A stretch of 11,726 nucleotides of DNA. Origin: Acanthamoeba lenticulata. Lineage: Eukaryota > Discosea > Longamoebia > Acanthamoebidae. Numbering within the stretch: position 1 is the first letter of the stretch; each line of letters begins with the position of its first letter. The notes beneath the pieces are model-generated. The model had not been told where the DNA came from and searched no databases. It saw nothing but the letters and a program-made list of their open reading frames with translations. Below are positions 8,110-11,726 of the stretch, piece after piece. Location: positions 1 through 11,726 of the forward strand of contig NAVB01003454.1 in the NCBI GenBank assembly GCA_002179805.1. Reading direction: 5' to 3'. The position numbers were made by a program, and so were the translations under genes.

Positions 8110-9621
8110 ATGAGCGACTCCACCACATTTCGATGGGGACTGCTGCTGTTCATTGTCCTCAGTGCTTGTGCCACCGCCGTCGTCTGGTCGCCCACCGGCA
8201 TACTCGACTTCTTCACCCTCCAACCTCCCTCCCCGCATTATTACTCCAATTTTTCCTTGTGCGGCTGCCCAGCCGACTTCAACAACCCCGCACCACGGGC
8301 TTCTTGTTCCTTCTCCACCTGCACTTCGACATCTCCTTCTTCCTCCTTTTTTTCCAACCCAAAGCCAGTGGCAGCGACTGTTAAAGGCGTGGCATATGAG
8401 TTCCTCACTGCCGACGACCGGAAGCGCATCCTCGACAAGTGGGCAAACTTACAAGAATCCACCCGTGCCGTACTGGCCGAAATGCTCGACACACGCAATG
8501 AGAAGACCGAGAGGTCTGCAACTCTCTGCGTTTTCGTGGATGCTGGCTGGTGTTGATTGAGTGCTATTTGGTTGTTTTGCCGTGGCAGGCTCAAGCAAGC
8601 GACGAAGGCAGCCGTGCTGACCATTCATGACGTTGATCACCGCTTGGGCCCTGGTACTTTACTACCCTTCTCCAGAAACAAAGGGCTGCAGCAATGACAC
8701 TGCGCGCCGTACAGTGTTGCTCAACTTTCGGCGTACGCTGCCTGAGGACTGGCGCATCCAGGTGTTTCATGGCCCACAGAACGCTGCCTGGATAGGATCC
8801 CTGTGCGTTCCTTCTTCTCTTCCTTGTGCCACAGCCGGCGTAGTTCACCCAATGCCACACTGATAGGAAGGAGATCGACCAAGTGGAAGCAACGACACAT
8901 ATGATCCTGCCTACTAACATGTCATACGAGGAATACAGCGGGTTTATCCGCAGCAGAAACTATTGGGATCCGATCGAAGGTGCGTTCCTCTGCTGGAAAC
9001 GAACGCAGTTTTTAACGAAGATAAAACCTCAACACACAGGCGAGTACGTGCTCACGTTTCAGCCAGACACGGCTTTGTGCGCCAACTCGCCCTTCAAGAT
9101 CCAAGACTTCATGGACTATGACTACATCGGCGCCCCATGGGACACCTGGCTGAACACTTGCGGAAACGGTGACGCAGCCTTCCGGATACCGTCCGCCGAC
9201 TCGGGCTCTGAACTAAAGCTGGATGCATGGGTGGGATGAGAGACAGGTGGCCTCAGCTTCCGCCACAAGTCCCTGATGGTGCACGCTATTGAAAAATGCC
9301 CACCAAACGAGCAGCAGGAGGACTTTTGGTTCTGCAACTGCCTGTCCAGTCTTGTGTACTACCTTCACGAGACTGTAATCAGACCTGAGCCCAACGTCAG
9401 TCGAGTACGTTCCTCACGCTGAATCTCTTGTTCTCTTCAGCTGATCGTACCAAAAACTGCGGCAGTGCTTCTCGGTTGAGACCTACGCATCAGAGGTGCC
9501 CATGGGCGTGCACGGGCCAGGCAAGTACTACTCCAACAGCAAGCCCGAGTTCTACGCGTTCTGCCCCGAGGCCGAGATCGCCTTGATGGAAAAGAAAACG
9601 CAGCCGCCACCCGCCCGGTGA
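8110..9621 (+). CDS. DUF5672 family protein, paralogue B, type II membrane protein with short stem
   Basis: Second DUF5672 gene, inverted relative to paralogue A. Exons by eye: 8110-8513, 8589-8653, 8715-8802, 8867-8979, 9040-9168, 9247-9404, 9466-9621; 370 residues and TGA. Exons 2, 4 and 5 equal those of A in length, and exon 3 (88 nt) equals two exons of A, which strongly supports both models. The N terminus MSDSTTF is followed by an anchor at about residues 10-35 (LLLFIVLSACATAVVW), then YYSNFSLCGCP, as in A. The stem is only about 25 residues. The core carries HDVDHRLGP, YVLTFQPDTALC, FMDYDYIGAPW, NGGLSFRHKS and EDFWFCNC, and the end is AFCPEAEIALMEKK. Probably a secretory-pathway enzyme of glycosyltransferase type; the reaction is unknown. 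Its stop is 62 bp from the stop of the convergent SH3 gene. Confidence 0.88.
9083..9141 (+). repeat. Right arm of the 59-bp perfect inverted repeat
   Basis: Identical, on the opposite strand, to 3017-3075 in paralogue A. It covers the codons for NSPFKIQDFMDYDYIGAPW. Just outside, the copies differ at once (CGC/GCC before it, GGTCAC/GACACC across the end). Confidence 0.92.
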
Positions 9622-9683
9622 CCCGCGTTTCGGCGGATTAAAGGTCGTTTGTACCGGACGGAAGAGCGTTTCATTCGTGAGCC
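9622..9683. other. Short convergent intergenic spacer
   Basis: Only 62 bp lie between the stop codons of paralogue B and the SH3 gene, which run toward each other. The 3' untranslated regions must therefore be tiny or overlap as antisense RNA. A weak plus-strand gattaaag at 9637-9644 is the only A-rich signal; no AATAAA is present. Confidence 0.6.
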
Positions 9684-11680
9684 TCAAGCGGCGAGCGGCT
9701 GGGTGAAGTTGACGGGGAAGACGCCAACGCGGCCGCCCGCCATTTCGCCGCGCCACCAACCGTTTTCGAAGCGCTCCAGCACGGTGATGGTATCGCCCTG
9801 CTTGAACGTGAGCTCACCCTCCTCCGTTGCCTCGTAGTCGTACAGCGCCACCACCTTGTCGTCCTTCTTGGCAGCCTCTTCCTTCTTCTCCTCCACCTTT
9901 GGCTTCGAGACCTCCTCCTCCTTCTTGGGCTCCTGCTGGTGGGCGCGCGGGCTCGTCGTGGTCGGCCCGACGCCGTCGGGGAAGAGCTTGACGCCGCCAA
10001 CAGTCTTTTTCTTCTTGTCCTCGTCCTCGCGCTGCGCGCGGAGCGCGTCGGCGCCCACGAGCTCGACAAAGTTCTTTGGGAAGAGGCCCATCATGCCGCG
10101 CAGGTCGCCGATCCACCAGCCGCCCTCGTCGTCGCGCTCGAGCAGCCGGATGAGCTCGCCCTTCTTGAAGGTCAGCTCGCCCTCCTCCTGCGCGTGGTAG
10201 TCGTACAGCGCCCGCACCGTCACTTCCTCCTCTTCCTCCGCCTGATGCTCGCCGCTGGCGACCTGGGTGGCCTGCTCGAGCTCGAGGCGCTTGCGTTCAC
10301 GCTCCCGCTCGCGCTCGGCCTCGCGCTGGCGCTCGGCCTCCTGCTCGCGCTTCCACTCCTCCTCCTTGCGCTTGAGCTCCTGCGCCTCGGCCTCGGCTGC
10401 GGCCGCGGCGGCCGCAGCGTTCCCGCTCGCACCAGTCGCGGCGGCAGCGGCGGCGTTGTCGGCCTCCACCAGGCCGAGCGGGACGAGGCCGCCGGCGCCG
10501 GACTCGGTCTGGCCGCGCACCCAGCCGGTCGTGTTGCCCACCACGTAGTCGATGAGCAGGACGTCGCCCTTGCGGAAGCTCAGCTCGTCGGCCTTCTTGG
10601 CCTCGTAGTCGTACTTGGCCTTGACCACCATCACCCGCCTCGTCTGCCGCATCGTCGTCACCCGCGACTTGCGCGCCGCCACGCCGAGCTCTGTCGTCGG
10701 CGTCACGACGGCGGCCGTCATCGGCGTAATGGCAGCGGCGGGACTCGTGCCGGCGGCGGGACTGCTGGTGGTTGCGGCGGCGGCGGGACTCGATCGGGCA
10801 GCGGCGGTGGACGGAGTGACAAAGAACTCAATGTCGGCATCCTCGTCCTCGTCGAGGAGGCGCTTGCGGTAGGTCTCGAGGCGTTGCTTCTCCTCCTCCA
10901 TCTGGCGACGGATGCGATCGATGCGGTCCTTCTCGCGCTGGGCCTCGATGCGGGCCTCCTCGGCGCGGCGCTCGCGCTCGAGGGCCTCGTGCTCGAGCCG
11001 GCGGCGCTCCTCCTCGATGCGCTCGGCCTCCTCGCGCCGGCGGCGCTCCTCCTCCTGGCGGCGGGCCTCCTCGAGCTCGGCCTTCTTGGCCTCGACCCGC
11101 TTCCACTCCTCCTGCAGCCGCTTCTTCATCTTGTCCTCGGCGATCTGCAGCTTCTTCTCCTCGATCTGCTTCCGCTCGTCGTCCATCTTCTTGAACTCCT
11201 CCTCCATCTGCCGTCGCTTCTCGGCCCGCTCGTTCTCGTCCCGGATGCGCTTCTCGAGGCGCTGCTTCTCATCCTCGAGCGCCCGCCGGTCGTGTTCCAG
11301 GTTGCGCTCGCGCTCCTCGAGCATGCGCTGCCGCTCGGCCAGCTCGGCCTCGTGCCGGGCCTTCTCCTCGGCCAGCCGCGCCAGCTCGTCGCGCTTGAGC
11401 TGCCGCACCTTCTGACGCTCGACCTCGACCTCGTCCCACTCGGCCCGCAGCTCCTGCCGCAGCCGCGCCACCTCGGCCTTGTCCTCCTCCACGCTCCGCC
11501 GCTCGAGCACGAGCAGCTTCAGCTTCTCGCGGAGGCTCCGCTCCGTCACCACCTCGCCCTTCTCGTCCCGCACCGGGCCCTCCCCGGAGCCGGTGGTGGC
11601 CTCCTCGCCACCGGCGGGTACGGCCGCGGCTGCGGGCTTGGGCGGCGGCACGGGCGTCGCGGCGGCGGCCTTTTTCTCGC
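9684..11680 (-). CDS. Coiled-coil protein with three SH3 domains; 5' exon(s) missing
   Basis: One large last exon of 664 codons is visible, ending in TGA at 9686-9684. It opens at 11680 after an acceptor (cttcccaaaag), with no ATG in frame nearby, so at least one upstream exon lies beyond the right edge. After an Ala/Pro-rich start comes a long Glu/Arg/Lys/Leu coiled coil (about residues 48-285 of the visible part) and an Ala/Thr/Pro linker. SH3-1 (about 346-406) has AKYDYEAKKADELSF and GWVRG but ends GGLVPLGLVE without the usual aromatic. SH3-2 (about 485-543) has ALYDYHAQEEGELTF, GGWWIG and GLFPKNFVE. SH3-3 (about 607-664) has ALYDYEATEEGELTF, GWWRG and GVFPVNF. A second charged helix precedes SH3-2. 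Likely a cytoplasmic scaffold binding proline-rich partners in actin or membrane traffic; the partners are not known. Confidence 0.9.
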
Positions 11681-11726
11681 CTTTTGGGAAGGAACAAGGA
11701 TGACGTCAGCGTTTGGCAAATTAGAA
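11681..11726 (-). other. 3' part of an intron upstream of the SH3 gene's visible exon
   Basis: In gene sense this is AT- and pyrimidine-rich sequence with a branch-like gctgacg and then cttgttccttcccaaaag before the exon. The rest of the intron and the upstream exon are outside the window. Confidence 0.7.

Noticed and set aside
10828..11697. Gly/Ala/Arg-rich open frames on the minus strand
   Set aside because: Alternative frames of the SH3 scaffold's coiled-coil exon; the chosen frame runs unbroken into three SH3 domains.
1..11726. Mobile elements, integrated virus, CRISPR array or RNA genes
   Set aside because: No transposase, reverse transcriptase, capsid gene, regularly spaced repeats or tRNA/rRNA-like sequence was found. 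DUF5672 genes also occur in some giant viruses, but these copies are intron-rich host-type genes.

Overview
The window is eukaryotic nuclear DNA. Every gene is built from exons joined by short spliceosomal introns (about 61-119 bp), most with GTRCG-type donors (gtgcg, gtacgt) and ordinary AG acceptors. Exons are GC-rich and the introns carry simple repeats. No bacterial operon signals, RNA genes, CRISPR arrays or transposons were seen. The compact, intron-rich, GC-rich style and the gene families (NUB1, an SH3 adaptor, DUF5672 proteins, histidine biosynthesis) fit a free-living amoeba of the Acanthamoeba type. That assignment is an inference from style, not from a database match.

Layout, left to right. 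(1) Positions 1-2006, minus strand: the 5' ten exons of a fused HisH-HisF histidine-biosynthesis gene (HIS7 type); its 3' end lies off the left edge. (2) 2007-2471: a gene-poor gap holding a short fragment that resembles the 3' end of the DUF5672 genes. (3) 2472-4388, minus: DUF5672 paralogue A, 8 exons, with a membrane anchor and a long Ser/Pro stem. (4) 4538-6754, minus: NUB1 (NEDD8 ultimate buster 1), 7 exons, with a ubiquitin-like domain and three UBA domains. (5) 6878-7954, minus: a PH-domain protein with a Lys/Glu-rich tail, 3 exons. (6) 7955-8109: a short AT-rich divergent promoter region. (7) 8110-9621, plus: DUF5672 paralogue B, 7 exons. (8) 9684-11680, minus: the large last coding exon of a coiled-coil protein with three SH3 domains; its 5' end lies off the right edge.

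The most notable structure is the inverted paralogue pair A/B flanking NUB1 and the PH gene. I spliced both by hand. Their internal exon lengths agree exactly (65, 88, 113 and 129 nt), except that the 88-nt exon of B is split 57+31 in A by an extra repeat-bearing intron. They share a perfectly identical 59-nt stretch over the DYDYIGAPW core, and differ mainly in a stem expanded in A. The second notable point is that the HisH and HisF parts both look like bacterial families rather than the plant/fungal HIS7, yet are fused and split by at least ten introns.

The genes do not form one pathway: histidine synthesis, secretory-pathway glycan chemistry (inferred), NEDD8/ubiquitin turnover, phosphoinositide binding and SH3 scaffolding are neighbours only. 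All splice models are by eye, supported by reading-frame phase and, for A and B, by agreement between the two paralogues.
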